Shown in pieces: positions 5,488 through 6,177 of a DNA stretch of 6,177 nucleotides. Positions within the stretch are counted from its first letter, which is position 1, and each line of letters opens with the position of its first letter. The notes beneath the pieces are model-generated. The model was not told the origin of the DNA and made no database searches. It saw nothing but the letters and a program-made list of their open reading frames with translations. The DNA is from Candidatus Thorarchaeota archaeon (GTDB lineage: Archaea > Asgardarchaeota > Thorarchaeia > Thorarchaeales > Thorarchaeaceae). The stretch covers positions 1 through 6,177 of the forward strand of contig JAEOSL010000156.1 of assembly GCA_016840385.1 (NCBI GenBank). The letters run 5' to 3'. A program made the translations under genes and the position numbers.

Positions 5488-5505
5488 TCTCGCTCTCCGC
5501 ACCAT
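5483..5505 (+). repeat. tRNA 3'-end repeat, copy 3 (orphan tail, putative att)
   Basis: Identical to the tRNA-Leu tail except T at position 12 (base 5494), which would still allow a G-U pair. It is followed by TCTTCATTCTTTTT, close to the TCTTCTTTTATC after the real tRNA. In a serial-integration model it is the oldest, original tRNA end, with the cupin gene as the original downstream neighbour. Confidence 0.75.
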
Positions 5506-5533
5506 CTTCATTCTTTTTCAAGAATCATACAAT

Positions 5534-5869
5534 CTATTCAGTTTCATATCGTGCAGATTCAGCAAAGAAGTCCATTATTCTACAAAATGTCTTGAATTCA
5601 GCTGAGTGGATAACTCCCTCGGGGATATAGTATGAGTCACCTTTCTTGTAGAGTTTCGTTTCATCACCGATTGTCAGTAACATTTCACCTTCAATGACAA
5701 ATCCATACTGTGCATTATGACTGTGTGGCGGTACAATTCCAATTGGTTCAATCTCAAAAAAGGCAACCTGAAAAGTAACACCTTGAGCAACCCATGCTTG
5801 AACTCCTTGCATTGGGATTTTTGCCATGGGTAGGTCTTTGATACAATCAGGATATGATTCAACATCCAT
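5534..5869 (-). CDS. Single-domain cupin protein
   Basis: 111 residues from the ATG at 5867-5869. A GTG at 5876-5878 would add three residues, but the ATG has GTGA 5 nt upstream and a TATA box 31-40 bp upstream, while the GTG has neither SD nor room for a leader. Cupin motif 1 is PPHSHNAQYGFVIEGE, with His49, His51 and Gln54 where many cupins have Glu. Motif 2 is GDSYYIPEGVIHSA, with His88. These ligands would hold one divalent metal in a beta-barrel. Stand-alone cupins of this kind include small-molecule enzymes and sensors, and the sequence does not say which. It follows the RGG-tail gene on the same strand after a 157-bp gap and appears separately transcribed. Confidence 0.88.
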   Translation of the reverse strand: MDVESYPDCIKDLPMAKIPMQGVQAWVAQGVTFQVAFFEIEPIGIVPPHSHNAQYGFVIEGEMLLTIGDETKLYKKGDSYYIPEGVIHSAEFKTFCRIMDFFAESARYETE

Positions 5870-5899
5870 TGTTCTCACAAGTGGTGATTCGTGTACTAG

Positions 5900-5909
5900 A
5901 ATATTAAAG
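5900..5909 (-). promoter_or_regulatory. TATA-like box for the cupin gene
   Basis: On the minus strand TTTAATATTC is centred about 36 bp before the ATG at 5869, predicting a start site near 5879 and a leader of about ten nt that would contain the GTGA ribosome site. Confidence 0.4.
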
Positions 5910-5941
5910 TATCATGGAGTCTTCAATTGTGATTAAATTTT

Positions 5942-6001
5942 GAAAAAGAAGAATTTGTGAGCAATCGTTCAGATCGCCCACAGTTGTACAGCTAATGCTG
6001 T
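5942..6001 (-). terminator. Possible terminator of the RGG-tail gene (hairpin plus T-rich stretch)
   Basis: Read on the minus strand, ACAGC-ATTA-GCTGT (5988-6001) is a perfect 5-bp hairpin 25 nt past the stop of the RGG-tail gene. A T-rich run (TTCTTCTTTTTC, near 5942-5953) follows 34 nt later. The T-rich run is the likelier archaeal termination signal; the hairpin may be incidental. Confidence 0.35.
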
Positions 6002-6026
6002 GTTAAATTAGTTCTAGGATAAAGGT

Positions 6027-6177
6027 CTAGTATCTACGACGTCTGTCGCCGCCACCGCCACCGCCGCCTCGACCGCCACCACCGTAGCCACCGCCACCTC
6101 GGCCGCCGCCGCCACCACCGTAGCCACCGCCACCTCGGCCGCCGCCGCCGCCACCGCCGTAACCGCCGCCACCTCGG
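6027..6177 (-). CDS. C-terminal RGG/Tyr-rich tail of a probable RNA-binding protein, 5' end outside window
   Basis: Only the last 49 residues are visible, made of 35 Gly, 8 Arg, 4 Tyr and 1 Asp in a regular R-G4-Y-G(4-7) pattern ending in GGDRRRRY and TAG (6027-6029). The frame is open at the window end. Such Arg-Gly-Gly tails are intrinsically disordered and occur in RNA-binding proteins and helicases, where they contact RNA and promote condensation. The folded domain lies outside the window, so the protein (an RRM, cold-shock or helicase type are options) cannot be named. The GGC/GGT codons make this stretch far more GC-rich than its surroundings, which reflects amino-acid content rather than transfer. 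Confidence 0.8.
   Translation of the reverse strand, partial: RGGGGYGGGGGGGRGGGGYGGGGGGRGGGGYGGGGRGGGGGGGDRRRRY

Larger units (their letters stand above)
4367..5505. mobile_element. Two tandem modules bounded by tRNA-Leu 3'-end repeats, putative integration remnants
   Basis: Three copies of the tRNA tail delimit two short modules with periods of 603 and 513 bp. The first holds a membrane-protein gene, the second a YkgJ-like gene. The known logic of tRNA-targeted integration is that the incoming element restores the tRNA end and leaves the old end at its far border. The intact tRNA on the left and orphan tails on the right fit two successive events. No integrase, replication gene or inverted repeats are seen, so these would be degraded elements, deletion products, or cassettes moved in trans. 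Confidence 0.4.

Noticed and set aside
6040..6177. CRISPR array or satellite repeat in the GC-rich right edge
   Set aside because: The repeat is an in-frame Gly/Arg/Tyr coding repeat without spacers.

Overview
The window looks archaeal. TATA-like boxes sit about 25-35 bp upstream of several genes, Shine-Dalgarno (SD) signals are of the GGAG/GGTGA type, both tRNA genes encode their CCA end, and a long class II tRNA-Leu carries an insertion. Two products, a ThiL-type kinase and a radical SAM protein with a C-terminal helix-hairpin-helix, are typical of Archaea. Moderate base composition and an RGG/Tyr-rich tail at the right edge would fit an Asgard archaeon (Thorarchaeia-like). That placement is inference, not proof.

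Layout. 1-918 (+) is the C-terminal part of an M20-family metallohydrolase whose metal site looks altered. It converges, with 5 bp between stops, on a minus-strand pair: thiL (2661-3653) followed by a COG1031-type radical SAM gene (924-2654), 6 bp apart and probably one operon. A short AT-rich region (about 3688-3705) can serve both thiL and the divergent tRNA-Thr(CGT) at 3733-3808. From 3809 to 4245 there is no long gene. This stretch holds a possible 28-codon basic ORF with its own TATA box and SD, a strong 41-nt stem-loop, and a hairpin in the leader of the next tRNA. tRNA-Leu(GAG) at 4246-4388 is about 55 nt too long and contains three related 18-nt units around its variable arm.

The most interesting part is 4367-5505. 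The last 22 nt of the tRNA-Leu gene (T-loop to CCA) plus the next base recur twice downstream, at 4970-4992 and 5483-5505, with one substitution each, always at the same base. The copies split the region into two small modules: a four-helix membrane protein (4461-4922, +) and a YkgJ-like CxxCxxxCC metal-binding protein (4998-5453, -). A cupin gene (5534-5869, -) lies just beyond the last copy. This is the expected footprint of repeated site-specific integration at a tRNA 3' end, with each round leaving a displaced tRNA tail. No recombinase is present, so the modules would be remnants, cargo or trans-mobilised cassettes.

The right edge (6027-6177, -) encodes the last 49 residues of a protein made almost only of Gly, Arg and Tyr. 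This is an RGG-type disordered tail, usual in RNA-binding proteins. Apart from thiL and its radical SAM partner, I see no evidence that the genes share a pathway.
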